Shown here: piece after piece, positions 26,028-36,471 of the stretch
Layout of the letters: each line of letters opens with the position of its first letter
Numbering within the stretch: the stretch's first letter is position 1
Origin: Campylobacterales bacterium
GTDB lineage: Bacteria; Campylobacterota; Campylobacteria; Campylobacterales; Sulfurimonadaceae
Assembly: GCA_026390165.1 (NCBI GenBank)
Contig: JAPLGM010000024.1
Coordinates: 45,772-109,771 of the forward strand
Direction of reading: 5' to 3'
Length of the DNA: 64,000 nucleotides
Made by a program: the position numbers and the translations under genes
Notes under the pieces: generated by a model
The model's input: only the letters and a program-made list of their open reading frames with translations
What the model was told of the DNA's origin: nothing
Databases searched by the model: none

Positions 26028-27256
26028 TCTTCCATCTCCTTTTCAAATACATTGACTTTCTCCATCGTTTGATTGATCAAAGGTTCAATGTGTGCATACG
26101 TCAGCCCTTTTGTTTTTAAATAAGCTTCGATTGATTCGATGTCGAAAATCTCTATGGATCGTACTACATCCAGTATCTCTCCATAAATCCCTTCCCCTGT
26201 AGATAAAGCTTGTTCAATGGTAGGTGAGACGTTCAGTCGTGCGAGTACTTCTTTTTGGGGCATATGAAAAAGGAGATGGATGAGGGAAAGCATCCCTACA
26301 AAATAAGCGGTCGATTTTTCTTCCCGAGTCGCATTTGGTTTTATCAGGGTCAATAAACCGCTCATTAGCTCCGTACGATTGATCACCATCAAAACCAGTG
26401 GTGCTCGTGCATCAGAACTTTTCCCCCCTTCTGAAAACATCATTAACATTATCCACTGTGCAAGGGGATCTCGACCCATCAGTCGTAACAGATGATCAAT
26501 TGAGGAGACGGGATTTCGCAAGGAAAATGCTGCCGAATTAATAAAATGGAGGAGTTTTATACTTAATCCTTGGTTGCTTTGAAAGGCGTCAACAAGTTCG
26601 GGAATTTCTGTATCACGCTGCAACAGACTCCAAAGGCGGATAATCCCTTCATGTTCAGGAGACAATACAGCATTTTTGATGATATTTGGTTCCGAAATGA
26701 AGTAGCCTTGAAAATAATCAAATCCCATAGAGCGGCACAGTTCATACTGCTCATGGGTTTCGATTTTTGTACCGATAAGTTTAATGCCATAATTGTGAAA
26801 CATCGAGAGACTCTCTTTAACGAGGGTTAAATCGCTTTGTGAGACATCAATTTTTAGATAATGGATAAAGGGGAGTAAGGGAGAAAATTTTTCAGCCGTT
26901 TCTCGGTTGTAAAAACAATCACTTAAGGCAAATTGATACCCCTCTTTTTTTAAGAGTAGCAATCGTTCTAAAAGAGTTTTATCAATAGAAGTATCCGCAA
27001 GGAGTGCGCAAACAATTTTATCTTTCGGGAGTGAATGGATGATCTCATGGTCGAAAAACTCTTTATCAACGCGTAGAAATCCAAAGTTTTTTCCCAATAT
27101 AGTCTCAACACTTAAAGCATCCAATAAATTACTAATAACGGCCACAGTAATATTGCTGTTATCACTGTACCCCTTTTCGCGATAAAGTAGATCATAAGCA
27201 ATAATTTTAGCCCGTGTATCGATGATCGGCTGACGACCTATATATCTGTACGTCAT
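26024..27256 (-). CDS. EAL-like and HDOD domain signalling protein
   Basis: 410 aa. The N terminus (YIGRQPIIDTRAKIIAYDLLYR) is the degenerate EAL start typical of YuxH-like proteins, with YDLLYR instead of E-x-L and further missing metal ligands, so phosphodiesterase activity is unlikely. Residues ~200-390 form an HDOD domain (IPELVDAFQSNQGLSIKLLHFINSA). Such proteins bind c-di-GMP or partners to relay signals. Divergent from the DUF2018 operon, overlapping the SPOR-like gene. Confidence 0.85.
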   Translation of the reverse strand: MTYRYIGRQPIIDTRAKIIAYDLLYREKGYSDNSNITVAVISNLLDALSVETILGKNFGFLRVDKEFFDHEIIHSLPKDKIVCALLADTSIDKTLLERLLLLKKEGYQFALSDCFYNRETAEKFSPLLPFIHYLKIDVSQSDLTLVKESLSMFHNYGIKLIGTKIETHEQYELCRSMGFDYFQGYFISEPNIIKNAVLSPEHEGIIRLWSLLQRDTEIPELVDAFQSNQGLSIKLLHFINSAAFSLRNPVSSIDHLLRLMGRDPLAQWIMLMMFSEGGKSSDARAPLVLMVINRTELMSGLLTLIKPNATREEKSTAYFVGMLSLIHLLFHMPQKEVLARLNVSPTIEQALSTGEGIYGEILDVVRSIEIFDIESIEAYLKTKGLTYAHIEPLINQTMEKVNVFEKEMEE

Positions 27257-27371
27257 AGAGCTCCTTTATAAGATTAAATTAGTCAATTATATTATGTTGT
27301 TATCGCATTTATATCGCATTTTGCAATTTTAGCAAAAAGGTGGAAATAAACCCCCTTTATTTTCATTATGC

Positions 27372-27377
27372 TATAAT
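27372..27377 (+). promoter_or_regulatory. Extended -10 promoter of the DUF2018-hem operon
   Basis: TATAAT preceded by TGC (an extended -10) lies 26 bp before the DUF2018 start codon, in the 147-bp divergent gap. There is no good -35 but T-rich upstream sequence, as usual for vegetative promoters in this phylum. Confidence 0.65.
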
Positions 27378-27403
27378 CGCCTTTTTAATCTTGGAGCTTA
27401 TTT

Positions 27404-27688
27404 ATGTACAACTTATTTGACGATGAAGACGATATTTTTCAAGGTTCTCCTCGGAGCAAGTTTATGGATATCGTTTATGCTGCCAATCGTGATTTGGTTC
27501 AAAATGAACTTGAGCGTTTGATGGAGCGAATGGCGGTTATGGAGATGTTGTTACAAGAGCAATATGGTGAAGATCGCATTGATTCGGTGATTCATGAAGC
27601 GACATTTAGTCGTGCCGATGAAGTCGCGGATATGACTAAAAATCTTTATATTATTTCAGTGGGGAATGTTCTAAGCCGAAACGAGTAG
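27404..27688 (+). CDS. DUF2018 family protein (HP0242-like)
   Basis: 94 aa, all-helical and acidic. The start DDIFQGSPRSKFMDIVYAANRDLV and end MTKNLYIISVGNVLS match the DUF2018 pattern of H. pylori HP0242, whose structure is known as an intertwined, knotted dimer (recalled knowledge). Biochemical role unknown. First gene of a nine-gene operon whose order up to hemC mirrors HP0242-HP0237. Confidence 0.82.
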   Translation: MYNLFDDEDDIFQGSPRSKFMDIVYAANRDLVQNELERLMERMAVMEMLLQEQYGEDRIDSVIHEATFSRADEVADMTKNLYIISVGNVLSRNE

Positions 27689-27695
27689 GATATTG

Positions 27696-28118
27696 GTGGT
27701 TAAAGCTTTTTGCCTTGCATGGGTTCTTTTGGTCTCTTTAGAGGCAGCTCCTGCGTGGCGAGAGACGAAAAATTTTATCCTTAAAAAAGATGAAGTTGCT
27801 AAAATTGTAATAAAAACAATCTCTCCTAAGTTAGAGAGAGTTTTTTTTTGGCGCTGGACCCTTTATACGGATAAAAAATTAGTCGTTCATGAAAAGTTTG
27901 ATCGTGTTGTAGGACAGCATATTTTGGATCTCGACATCCATCAAGCTTTTCGTAAGCGTCTTTTAGGGGCTGTAAAAAGTGAGCAGGATGTTCCCTACGG
28001 TCTTGTAGTGTTTAAAAAATTTGATGATGTGAATAAAACAGCACAGTTTGATTTTTTTCTTATTGATAGAGAAAATAGAGTCGAAGTGGATTATGTGAGT
28101 AAGGAACCGAAGAAGTGA
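27696..28118 (+). CDS. Conserved hypothetical exported protein (HP0241-like position)
   Basis: 140 aa from a GTG at 27696; a TTG one codon earlier is too close to the AGGA ribosome site. Signal peptide (KAFCLAWVLLVSLEAAPA), then a compact beta-rich domain with paired strands (RVFFWRWTLYTDKKLVVHEKFD, YGLVVFKKFDD, FDFFLIDRENRVEVDYV). Occupies the slot of HP0241 between DUF2018 and the polyprenyl synthase; no function recognised. Stop overlaps the next GTG start. Confidence 0.7.
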   Translation: MVKAFCLAWVLLVSLEAAPAWRETKNFILKKDEVAKIVIKTISPKLERVFFWRWTLYTDKKLVVHEKFDRVVGQHILDLDIHQAFRKRLLGAVKSEQDVPYGLVVFKKFDDVNKTAQFDFFLIDRENRVEVDYVSKEPKK

Positions 28119-29008
28119 TATTAGATCATGTTGAAGCCATTATAGATCAATTGATTGCCGAAATTGATTTTCCGCAGGCAAGTGAATTGTTCTCCAAACT
28201 CTCAGGGGGGAAACGTTTGCGTGCACGCCTTATCCTTAGCATCGCCCCCTCTCATCCTGATGCACCTTTGCTTGGGGCGATTGTAGAGCTCATCCATGCG
28301 GCAAGTTTACTTCACGATGATGTGATCGATGAAGCAATGACACGCCGCGGAACACCATCGGTGAATGCAACGCATGGCTCTAAGATGGCGATTATGTTGG
28401 GGGATATTTTATACTCCAAAGCATTTAGTTCCTTGACATCGTTTGATCCTCTCATCGCCCGCTCGATTGCCGAATCGGTCACCAAACTCTCTGTCGGAGA
28501 GATGATGGATGTGACAATGGGAGAAGCATTTAATAGTAATCGTGAGAGCTATCTCAAAATGTTGTATCTGAAAACAGCCACGCTGATTGAGTCGTGTGCT
28601 TATTGTGCCGCGTTGCTTGAGGAAAAAAATCCCTCTTCGTATGCAGTGTATGGGAAAAATTTGGGACTTGCATTTCAGATTGTTGATGATATTCTGGATA
28701 TTACCAGTAACTCTGTTATGCTGGGGAAGCCGGCACTTAACGATTTTGTGGAGGGGAAAACAACTTTGCCCTATATCGATTTGTATGATGAATTGAGTAA
28801 AGAAGATAAAGAGAAGTTAATAAGCTTTCATGGACGTAGCTTAGACGCAGATGAGAAAGAGTGGCTATTTAGCTCGATGGAAAAGTATGGGGTGATTGAG
28901 AAGTCGTACTCGTATGCGCAAGCGTTGTGTGATGAAGCGATTTTGGCTCTCCCTGATGAGAATGCGTTACGCGCTATCATTACAACCGTGATACGAAGAA
29001 GCTATTGA
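28115..29008 (+). CDS. ispB: Polyprenyl diphosphate synthase
   Basis: 297 aa from a GTG start overlapping the previous stop. First Asp-rich motif LLHDDVIDEA with TRRG at ~64-80, second motif IVDDILDI at ~190-197, and GGKRLRARL for substrate binding. The Ala/Ser residues before the first motif suggest a long product, matching a role in making the menaquinone side chain. Exact chain length cannot be read with certainty. Confidence 0.92.
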   Translation: MILDHVEAIIDQLIAEIDFPQASELFSKLSGGKRLRARLILSIAPSHPDAPLLGAIVELIHAASLLHDDVIDEAMTRRGTPSVNATHGSKMAIMLGDILYSKAFSSLTSFDPLIARSIAESVTKLSVGEMMDVTMGEAFNSNRESYLKMLYLKTATLIESCAYCAALLEEKNPSSYAVYGKNLGLAFQIVDDILDITSNSVMLGKPALNDFVEGKTTLPYIDLYDELSKEDKEKLISFHGRSLDADEKEWLFSSMEKYGVIEKSYSYAQALCDEAILALPDENALRAIITTVIRRSY

Positions 29009-30282
29009 TGCACTATCTCGTACTTAGTTTTTCGCATAAAAATTCAACATTGGTTCAGCGTGAAAAACTTGCTTTTGTGAATGACGAGGTGAAAAAAGAG
29101 ATGCTGGTGCGCATTAACGCCCATCCCACTATTAATGAGTCCATTCTCCTCTCCACATGCAATCGTATAGAGATCGTTTGTAGCTGTTCACACATCGATG
29201 AAGCAACGGAGCACTTGCTTGAATTGTTGGCGGAGCATACTTCTGGGACGGTGGAAGAACTCAAATCACGTGCTGATATTTTCGACGATTATGGAGCAAT
29301 TCACCACCTTTTTAGTGTAGCGAGTTCACTGGATTCGATGGTTGTGGGGGAGACCCAAATTTTAGGACAGCTCAAAGATGCGTTCCGCCTTTGCAGTGAA
29401 AATGGCTATTGCGGACTTAAGCTCTCCCGCGCGTTGTTGGCCGCTCAAAAATGTGCTGCTGAGATTCGCAATGCAACCGATATATCCTCTAAGCCTGTCT
29501 CTATTGCTAGTGTTGCCGTTTCAAAAGCGCGTGAGTGCGTTCAGAGCTTTCAAGGGAAAAAAGTACTGGTGATCGGTTCCGGTGAGATGTCGGTCATTAC
29601 CTGTAAACATTTGAGTGCCCATGGGGCTAGTGTGTGTTTGATGAACCGTACCCGAAGTAAAGCAGAAGTAATAGCGCATGAATGTGGTGCTACAGTACGA
29701 GGGTATGAGGAACTCAAAAGCGCACTTAATGAATATACGATGGTGTTTACCGCGACAGGCGCTCTCTCTGCCATTATTACTGATGATATGGTAAAACCTG
29801 TACCGTTTGAGCGTTATTGGTTTGACATGGCGGTTCCGCGTGATATTGAGTGTGAAAGTGGCAATGGAATTCACGTCTATCGAATCGATGATTTAAAAGA
29901 GATAGTGAGTGCTAATATTTCGATGCGTGAAGATGAAGCACGTACCTCTTTTGTCCTTGTCAGTCGTCATGCTACCGCTTTTTTTGAGTGGCTTAAAGCC
30001 CTCTCTATTGAGCCGTTGATCAAAAATATCTATGAACGTGCGTATCATTCAGCTTATATTGAAGCGATGCGGGTTATTGATAAAGGATTTATCCCTAAAG
30101 AGTACGAAGATGAGCTCACTAAGGCGACAGAACAAGCGTTGAAACGTTTTTTGCATCCCATAACGGAGCAAATGCGATGTCATACAGACCCATTGCGAAC
30201 CGATGCCCTGATCGAAGCATTGAGTTTTTTAATGAACGATGATCAAACTCCCTCCATCCAAAAATCCCACAAAGGAAAATAA
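29008..30282 (+). CDS. hemA: Glutamyl-tRNA reductase
   Basis: 424 aa from the ATG at 29008, which overlaps the preceding TGA; an in-frame TTG just upstream is less likely. Catalytic Cys motif [11 protein letters not shown] at ~48-58, [15 protein letters not shown] for substrate, and the NADPH domain [19 protein letters not shown]. First committed step of the C5 heme pathway, making glutamate-1-semialdehyde from Glu-tRNA. hemC lies four genes downstream. Confidence 0.97.
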   Translation: MHYLVLSFSHKNSTLVQREKLAFVNDEVKKEMLVRINAHPTINESILLSTCNRIEIVCSCSHIDEATEHLLELLAEHTSGTVEELKSRADIFDDYGAIHHLFSVASSLDSMVVGETQILGQLKDAFRLCSENGYCGLKLSRALLAAQKCAAEIRNATDISSKPVSIASVAVSKARECVQSFQGKKVLVIGSGEMSVITCKHLSAHGASVCLMNRTRSKAEVIAHECGATVRGYEELKSALNEYTMVFTATGALSAIITDDMVKPVPFERYWFDMAVPRDIECESGNGIHVYRIDDLKEIVSANISMREDEARTSFVLVSRHATAFFEWLKALSIEPLIKNIYERAYHSAYIEAMRVIDKGFIPKEYEDELTKATEQALKRFLHPITEQMRCHTDPLRTDALIEALSFLMNDDQTPSIQKSHKGK

Positions 30283-31985
30283 TGCGTTTTTCACGAGCCT
30301 ACATACCTACGACCAAAGAGTCCCCAAAAGATGCCCAGCTTCCAAGTCATATTTATCTCTCCCGTGCGGGATTTGTTGCGCAAGTCGCGAGTGGATTATA
30401 TAATTTTTTACCGCTGGGTAAACGTGTTTTACGAAAAATTGAAACGATTATTAATGAAGAGATGACGGCGTGTGGTGCGCTTGAAGTTGATTTGAGTTTT
30501 GTCACTCCTGCGGAGTTGTGGGAGGAGAGTGGACGGATTGAAAAATTCGGTAAAGAGCTACTCCGTTTTCGCGATCGTAAAGACAATCTCTTCGTTCTTG
30601 GACCTACCCATGAAGAGATGATGGTAAGTATCGTCCGTAATCGTATCACGAGTTATAAACAGCTCCCTCTGAATGTCTATCAAGTAAAAACCAAATTCCG
30701 TGATGAAGCGCGTCCCCGTTTTGGATTGATGCGGGCGCGTGAGTTTGTGATGAAAGACGGATACAGTTTCCACGCCACGACCGAAGATTTGGATCGTGAA
30801 TTTGATGCGATGGAAGCAGCCTATAAACGTATTTTAGAGCGTTTAGGACTTACGTTTCGGATTGTTGAAGCCGATAGCGGTGCAATTGGCGGTACTGGGT
30901 CAAAAGAATTAATGGTTCTCGCCTCTAGCGGTGAAGATACCCTTGCCGTGTGTGATACGTGCGAATACGGTGCGAATGTTGAAGCCGCACGTCGCTCGCC
31001 ACGTGTTTTAATCCCTGAAGCACCCGAAGCAAATTTCGCGAAATTCAAAACCCCGAATATCAAATCAATTGAAGATTTGAGCAATTTTTTTCATGTTGAT
31101 CCCTATTACACGCTCAAAGCGGTTGTACTGCGCGCTGTCTATGAGGAGGGAAGTGAACCTGTTTGTTTCTTCATCCGTGGGTGTGATGAACTTCAAGAGG
31201 TAAAAGCCCGTAACAGTGTCGGTGCGATTGATCTCGTTGATATTAGCGAAGCGGAACTTACGGAGATTGGTTTAGTGCCAGGTTTCATCGGTGCACTCGA
31301 TCAGGATAAAATCCGTTTTGTGATGGACAACGATACCCGTAATGCAACGTCGATGATTTGCGGTGCCAATGAAGCGGATTATCATTTTGTTGGGGTCGAT
31401 TTGAGTGTTATGGGAGATGTACCGTTTGCTGATCTTGTCGCTGTTGCAGTCGGTGATGGATGTCCCCATTGTGAGGGAAAATTATTGCATACCAAAGGGA
31501 TCGAAGTAGGGCATATTTTCAAGCTTGGTACCGTCTATTCGGCACCGCTTAAAGCGGAATTCCTCGATGAAAACGGTCGTTCACAGCCCTTTATTATGGG
31601 GACGTACGGGATGGGGGTAAGCCGTCTTGTCGCAGCTGTTATCGAACAGCACCATGATGAAAAAGGGTGTATCTGGACACACGCAACGGCTCCCTATATG
31701 GTCAATCTAATGGTCTCTAATATTAAAGAAGAAGCACATCTACTCTATGCAGAAGAGCTCTATGCAACATTAGGAAAGAATAAAATCGAAGCCATTTTGG
31801 ACGATCGAAAAGAGCGTTTTGGGTTCAAAATGTCCGATGCCGAGTTGATTGGCTTCCCGTTTACCGTTATTATTGGAAAAGAGCTTAACAATGGACACGT
31901 TCAGATTCTCGTACGTGCAACAGCTGAGATGATTACCGTTGATGCCGATAAAGTGATGGAAAAACTGGCGGAACTCATCGGATGA
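30282..31985 (+). CDS. proS: Prolyl-tRNA synthetase (bacterial type)
   Basis: 567 aa. Class II motifs: motif 1 around [18 protein letters not shown], motif 2 [21 protein letters not shown], motif 3 [14 protein letters not shown]. An editing (INS) domain lies between motifs 2 and 3 (~225-385), as in bacterial-type ProRS, followed by the anticodon-binding domain. Shares one base with the hemA stop. Confidence 0.97.
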   Translation: MRFSRAYIPTTKESPKDAQLPSHIYLSRAGFVAQVASGLYNFLPLGKRVLRKIETIINEEMTACGALEVDLSFVTPAELWEESGRIEKFGKELLRFRDRKDNLFVLGPTHEEMMVSIVRNRITSYKQLPLNVYQVKTKFRDEARPRFGLMRAREFVMKDGYSFHATTEDLDREFDAMEAAYKRILERLGLTFRIVEADSGAIGGTGSKELMVLASSGEDTLAVCDTCEYGANVEAARRSPRVLIPEAPEANFAKFKTPNIKSIEDLSNFFHVDPYYTLKAVVLRAVYEEGSEPVCFFIRGCDELQEVKARNSVGAIDLVDISEAELTEIGLVPGFIGALDQDKIRFVMDNDTRNATSMICGANEADYHFVGVDLSVMGDVPFADLVAVAVGDGCPHCEGKLLHTKGIEVGHIFKLGTVYSAPLKAEFLDENGRSQPFIMGTYGMGVSRLVAAVIEQHHDEKGCIWTHATAPYMVNLMVSNIKEEAHLLYAEELYATLGKNKIEAILDDRKERFGFKMSDAELIGFPFTVIIGKELNNGHVQILVRATAEMITVDADKVMEKLAELIG

Positions 31986-32416
31986 TCTATTTTTTACTCT
32001 ATCTTTTTTTAGAAGTAGTCATTACCAGTGAAGTGGCTTCTCAAATCGGTGGATTAATGATGTTCGGCGAAATAGTGGTCAGTGCTTTTATCGGGATAGG
32101 GATACTTTTTAACTTTCGCACAACGCTTTTATCCAATATTATGGAACTCAAAGAGCGGCGTGTTGATGCGAACGGTTTTTATAAACGTAATCTTTTGTCT
32201 CTTTTAGCCGCAATTTTGCTTATTTTACCGGGGATACTTACCGATATTATCGCAGTAGCCATTCAATTTTTTCTCTTGGGTCAGCTAATCGTTAACCGTT
32301 TTACGCCAAAATACCCACAAGAAGATTCAGAAATAAAACAAAATACCTCATATTATTCAAAGGATGACAATGTTATTGATGCCGAAATTATCAGCGACTC
32401 TCCTGCTTTGCGCTAG
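31982..32416 (+). CDS. fxsA: FxsA family membrane protein
   Basis: 144 aa. Helices at ~2-20 ([18 protein letters not shown]), ~24-45 and ~70-100 ([24 protein letters not shown]), with the LPGxLTD turn that marks FxsA. In E. coli FxsA affects sensitivity to phage T7 exclusion by F PifA; the native role is unclear. Overlaps proS by 4 bp, and its end overlaps the next gene. Confidence 0.88.
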   Translation: MIYFLLYLFLEVVITSEVASQIGGLMMFGEIVVSAFIGIGILFNFRTTLLSNIMELKERRVDANGFYKRNLLSLLAAILLILPGILTDIIAVAIQFFLLGQLIVNRFTPKYPQEDSEIKQNTSYYSKDDNVIDAEIISDSPALR

Positions 32417-33206
32417 CCTTTACGCTGCAAATGATGCGGATGTAGTCTCATTTTTAAAAAAAGGGATTGGCAATAATCCTAATATCTCTAATTTACAAAT
32501 CGATATAAGTGGAAAACAAAATGTTTCCGGTATGAGAGGGTGGCAAGCTTATTTTGTTAGTATTGAAGCCGATGTTAAACAAGGCTCAGAAAATCGTCAT
32601 CTCAACCAAAATGGTACCTATTTCGTCAATGGTGATGTAATCGCCCCTGAATTGGTTAATCTTAAAACGGGTGAGCGTTATAATGATACGATTACCCCTG
32701 CCTTTAGCCCTTCATATTATAATAAAGAAAATCTTATCAGCGGTGATGTGAATGCTAAAAATAAAGTGGTGATTTTTTCCGATCCCCTCTGCCCGTTTTG
32801 TCGTCGTTACGTCCCTGAAGCGATTAGCTATATGGCGAAATATCCAAAAACTTTTGCCGTTTATTACTATCATTTCCCCCTTGCACAGCTTCATCCTGCA
32901 TCCGTGGCGTTGAGCAAAGCAGCGATTGCAGCTGAGCAAAGCGGTGTTGATAATGTCACTTTTAAAATGTATCAAGTGGATATCAATCCAAATGAAAAAG
33001 ATGAGCAAAAAATCATTGATGCATTTAATAAAATCTTTAAAACCAAATTGAGTGTTGCCGATTTGCGTCGCTCTTCTGTGGTGAAACAATTCGATTTTGA
33101 TCAAAAAGTGGTTCATGGGATGATGGTAAACGGTACCCCCACCGTATTTTTTAACGGCGAAAAAGACACAAAAAAAATGAAATATAAAGACGTAAAGGTA
33201 CAATAA
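32370..33206 (+). CDS. Periplasmic DsbC/DsbG-like thiol:disulfide protein
   Basis: 278 aa from the ATG at 32370 (AAGG six bases upstream), overlapping fxsA by 47 bp. Signal peptide [15 protein letters not shown]-terminal region ~20-120 precedes a thioredoxin fold with the redox motif CPFC (VVIFSDPLCPFCRRYVPEAI) at ~140 and the cis-Pro loop VNGTPTVFF near the end. Probably an isomerase or oxidase for exported cysteines, perhaps cytochrome c apo-proteins; the exact Dsb role is undecided. Confidence 0.85.
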   Translation: MLLMPKLSATLLLCASLYAANDADVVSFLKKGIGNNPNISNLQIDISGKQNVSGMRGWQAYFVSIEADVKQGSENRHLNQNGTYFVNGDVIAPELVNLKTGERYNDTITPAFSPSYYNKENLISGDVNAKNKVVIFSDPLCPFCRRYVPEAISYMAKYPKTFAVYYYHFPLAQLHPASVALSKAAIAAEQSGVDNVTFKMYQVDINPNEKDEQKIIDAFNKIFKTKLSVADLRRSSVVKQFDFDQKVVHGMMVNGTPTVFFNGEKDTKKMKYKDVKVQ

Positions 33207-33209
33207 TCG

Positions 33210-34157
33210 ATGAAAAAACTCACCCTAGCAACACGTGGAAGTAAACTGGCTCTTTGGCAATCACACCATATTAAATCGGTAATTGAGTCGGCGCGTCCCG
33301 ATATTGAGGTGGAGTTAAAGATTATTATCACGACGGGCGATAAGATTTTGGATGTTCCTTTGGCAAAAATCGGCGGCAAAGGGTTGTTTCTTAAAGAGAT
33401 CGAAGAGTCTATGCTCGCAGGCCAAGCGCAGATGGCGGTTCATTCGCTCAAAGATGTCCCAACGGTAATGCCTGAGGGTTTAGTGCTGTGTGCAATTACA
33501 ACACGTGAAGATGTTCGTGATGCGATGTTAAGTGAAAAATATCCAGATATTGCCTCCCTGCCACAAGGTGCTATCGTAGGAACGTCCTCGTTACGTCGCC
33601 GTATGCAGTTATGTCAACAACGCCCCGATTTAATTATCAAAGATTTGCGGGGGAATGTTGATACCCGTATCCGCAAGCTTAAAGAGGGGGAATTTGATGC
33701 AATTATTTTGGCAGCTGCTGGGATTAACCGTCTTGGATTTTCCGATTTAGTAGAGTATTTTTATCCTATCTCTTTGGAAGAGATGATCCCCTCTATGGGG
33801 CAGGGGGCGTTAGGAATTGAGACGATCAATGAGCCGTGGGTTTTAGAAATTGCTGCCCTCTTAGAAGATACAAATAGCCGTATTGAAACAACCATTGAGC
33901 GTGAATTTGTGGATACCCTCCAAGGGGGATGTCAAGTTCCTATTGGTGTAAGTGCGCGAGTGCAGGCGAATGGTGAGGTTATTGTCCGCTCAACCTTGGG
34001 CTTGCCTGATGGATCGGAGATGATGGGGGAAGAGATAACTCTTGTAAAAGATACTTTTACTGGGGCAGGAGAATCGATGGCCCGTCGCCTTATCGAAAAA
34101 GGGGCAATGGATCTGTTACGTCGTGCTGAGATAATGGCGGACGGACACAAAGTATGA
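33210..34157 (+). CDS. hemC: Porphobilinogen deaminase
   Basis: 315 aa. N-terminal LTLATRGSKLALWQS, DVPLAKIGGKGLFLKEIEESM, AVHSLKDVP, TSSLRRRMQL and the dipyrromethane cofactor Cys in LQGGCQVPIG. Joins four porphobilinogens into hydroxymethylbilane. Three bases after the Dsb gene and overlapping the UbiD gene by 4 bp. Confidence 0.97.
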   Translation: MKKLTLATRGSKLALWQSHHIKSVIESARPDIEVELKIIITTGDKILDVPLAKIGGKGLFLKEIEESMLAGQAQMAVHSLKDVPTVMPEGLVLCAITTREDVRDAMLSEKYPDIASLPQGAIVGTSSLRRRMQLCQQRPDLIIKDLRGNVDTRIRKLKEGEFDAIILAAAGINRLGFSDLVEYFYPISLEEMIPSMGQGALGIETINEPWVLEIAALLEDTNSRIETTIEREFVDTLQGGCQVPIGVSARVQANGEVIVRSTLGLPDGSEMMGEEITLVKDTFTGAGESMARRLIEKGAMDLLRRAEIMADGHKV

Positions 34158-35974
34158 CGCTCAAAAAAACGATTGACTTTCTCAAATCTCACGGGGAGTT
34201 GCGCGTTGTCGATACCCCCCTTGATATACACCTCGAAATTCCTCATTTAGCGTATGCCGAAGTGAAAAAAGAGGATGGGGGGAAAGCCCTTCTTTTTACC
34301 CATCCCATTGACGCTAAAAATAATAAAACTTTTACCACTCCCGTCGTAATGAACCTTTTTGGTTCCTATAAACGGACAGAACTTCTTTTCGGACGTGACG
34401 TTGAGGGGGTTGCATTAGAGATTGAAAAACTTCTCCATATGAAGCCCCCTCAAGGGTTTAAAGAGAAGATAGGGATGCTAGGCGATTTGTTTGCACTGAA
34501 AGATATTTTCCCTAAAAAACTTAAAGGGCGCGGTGCGTGCCAAGAGGTTATTTCTCAAGGGGATGCCATTAATCTGTATGATTTACCGATTTTAACGACA
34601 TGGGAAGAGGATGGTGGCCCTTTTATTACTATGGGACAGGTCTATACGAAAAGTTTGGAGGGTGAAATTGTTAACTTAGGAATGTACCGTCTTCAAGTTT
34701 ATGATAAGAATCATTTGGGGATGCACTGGCAGATTCACAAAGACTCTTCCCACTTTTTTGATCAATATCAACGTGCGGGTAAGAAAATGCCTGTATCCAT
34801 CGGTATTGGAGGTGATCCCCTCTATACGTGGTGTGCGACAGCCCCTTTGCCCTACGGAGTAAATGAATTACTTCTCTATGGACTGATTAAAAAAGAGGCT
34901 CCTAATCTCGTCCAATCGATTACAAATCCTCTTTATATTCCAGAGGATTTGGATTTCGTTATCGAGGGGTGGGTTGATCCTGAAAAACTGGTAATAGAGG
35001 GACCTTTCGGCGATCATACAGGATACTACACATTGGCAGAACCGTATCCTGTGATGGAGGTGAGTGCTATTACAAACCGTAAAAAACCTTATTATCTTGC
35101 AACAGTAGTGGGCAAACCGCCCTTGGAAGATAAATACATGGGCTGGGCAACAGAACGGATATTTTTGCCACTACTCAAAACCAATGCGGCGGATTTGATC
35201 GATTATCATATGCCAGAAAATGGTGTATTCCATAATCTTATCTTAGCGAAAATGAAGCCGTTATATAAAGGGCATACGAAACAGTTTATGCACCTTTTTT
35301 GGGGTTCTGGACAGATGAGTTTTGTCAAACATGCCCTCTTTTTTGCTGAAGATGCGCCGAAGTTGACAAACTATGTTGCTTTATGGACTTACGCACTGAA
35401 CCGTTTTGTCCCCAAGTGCCTCTTTATTTCTGAAGGGATTACCGATGCTCTGGATCACTCAAGCCCTGAGGCTCTTGTAGGGGGAAAATTAGGAATTGAT
35501 TTTACGGCATCGTATTCACTTGAAAAACCTGATACATTAGAGAATTTAGATCTTTTAGGACGGATACAACCCCTTGTTCCTGAAGTTCAAAGTATTGCAC
35601 AATACATGCGCCATACGGCGAATCCGATCACGGTGATAAGTGTGAATAAAATCGACTCATGTGCCAAAATTGCTGAAAAATTATCATCACTCGAAGCGTA
35701 TATTCGTATCGTTGTTCTGGTAGACGCTACAAAAAATGATTTGGACAATCCTTATATGCTCTTATGGAGGGTTGCGAATAATATTGATGCGGGGCGAGAT
35801 ATAACTGTAAGTGGAAAAATTGTATCCATAGACGGTACCGATAAGACTCGTGTCGATGGATTTGAGCGTGAATGGCCGGGAGATGTGAATTGTACCCAAG
35901 AAGTTGTTGAAAAATTAAAATCGCTTCATTTATGGGATTTAGATCCAAAATTAGAGAAAAAATATCAGCTCTAA
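34154..35974 (+). CDS. UbiD family decarboxylase (menaquinone biosynthesis)
   Basis: 606 aa, the length of the menaquinone-linked UbiD branch. Family features: ILTTWEEDGGPFITMG near the prenyl-FMN site, YRLQVYDKNHLGMHWQIHKDSSHF, EGPFGDHTGYYT with the catalytic acidic residues, and GWATERIFLPLLK. Campylobacterota make menaquinone by the futalosine route, where a UbiD-like enzyme removes the carboxylate late in the pathway. Last gene of the operon that starts with DUF2018; a 6-bp stem-loop (35974-35989) follows the stop. Confidence 0.88.
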   Translation: MTLKKTIDFLKSHGELRVVDTPLDIHLEIPHLAYAEVKKEDGGKALLFTHPIDAKNNKTFTTPVVMNLFGSYKRTELLFGRDVEGVALEIEKLLHMKPPQGFKEKIGMLGDLFALKDIFPKKLKGRGACQEVISQGDAINLYDLPILTTWEEDGGPFITMGQVYTKSLEGEIVNLGMYRLQVYDKNHLGMHWQIHKDSSHFFDQYQRAGKKMPVSIGIGGDPLYTWCATAPLPYGVNELLLYGLIKKEAPNLVQSITNPLYIPEDLDFVIEGWVDPEKLVIEGPFGDHTGYYTLAEPYPVMEVSAITNRKKPYYLATVVGKPPLEDKYMGWATERIFLPLLKTNAADLIDYHMPENGVFHNLILAKMKPLYKGHTKQFMHLFWGSGQMSFVKHALFFAEDAPKLTNYVALWTYALNRFVPKCLFISEGITDALDHSSPEALVGGKLGIDFTASYSLEKPDTLENLDLLGRIQPLVPEVQSIAQYMRHTANPITVISVNKIDSCAKIAEKLSSLEAYIRIVVLVDATKNDLDNPYMLLWRVANNIDAGRDITVSGKIVSIDGTDKTRVDGFEREWPGDVNCTQEVVEKLKSLHLWDLDPKLEKKYQL

Positions 35975-36050
35975 GAGCTATTAAGCTCTCTATTAGAATG
36001 GCTAATGTACCATAAAATTAGATTTTATTTAAAGAGGAACTTACCGTCAA

Positions 36051-36386
36051 ATGATTAAAATTAGTACCCTTATTTCGCTTTTATTGATCTCAGCTATTTC
36101 GTCTCTTAACGCAGCAGTGTATAAGGGGCAAAAGGTTTATGTGGACTCATGCAAGGGTTGTCATAGTGGCGGGCAAGAGCTTGCTGCCTCAAAGAATATG
36201 AAAACATGGGAAAAAATTATGGACAAAAAAGGTGAAAAACTTGCTGACATTCACCTTACTTCCAAAAAAGCAGAAGCCTCATGGAGTTATTTCAATGATC
36301 GTAAATTTATAAAAGATTCGAAGCATTTGGAAGATTTCTTAGTTGAATACGCTAAAGACAGTGGAAACGTCCCCGCCTGCAATTAA
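36051..36386 (+). CDS. Small periplasmic c-type cytochrome
   Basis: 111 aa. Signal peptide ending around SSLNAAVY; a single heme motif C34-K-G-C37-H38. A Met in the following SKNMKTW stretch may be the distal ligand. Electron carrier in the periplasm; partner unknown. AGAGGAAC ribosome site. Stands alone between the ubiD-ended operon and argH. Confidence 0.85.
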   Translation: MIKISTLISLLLISAISSLNAAVYKGQKVYVDSCKGCHSGGQELAASKNMKTWEKIMDKKGEKLADIHLTSKKAEASWSYFNDRKFIKDSKHLEDFLVEYAKDSGNVPACN

Positions 36387-36471
36387 TTCCCCTCTATCAT
36401 TGCCGTTTCGGTAATGGTTTCTAAACCAAACTTCGCTAAAATACTTTACTTTTATATTATTTGGAGATACC

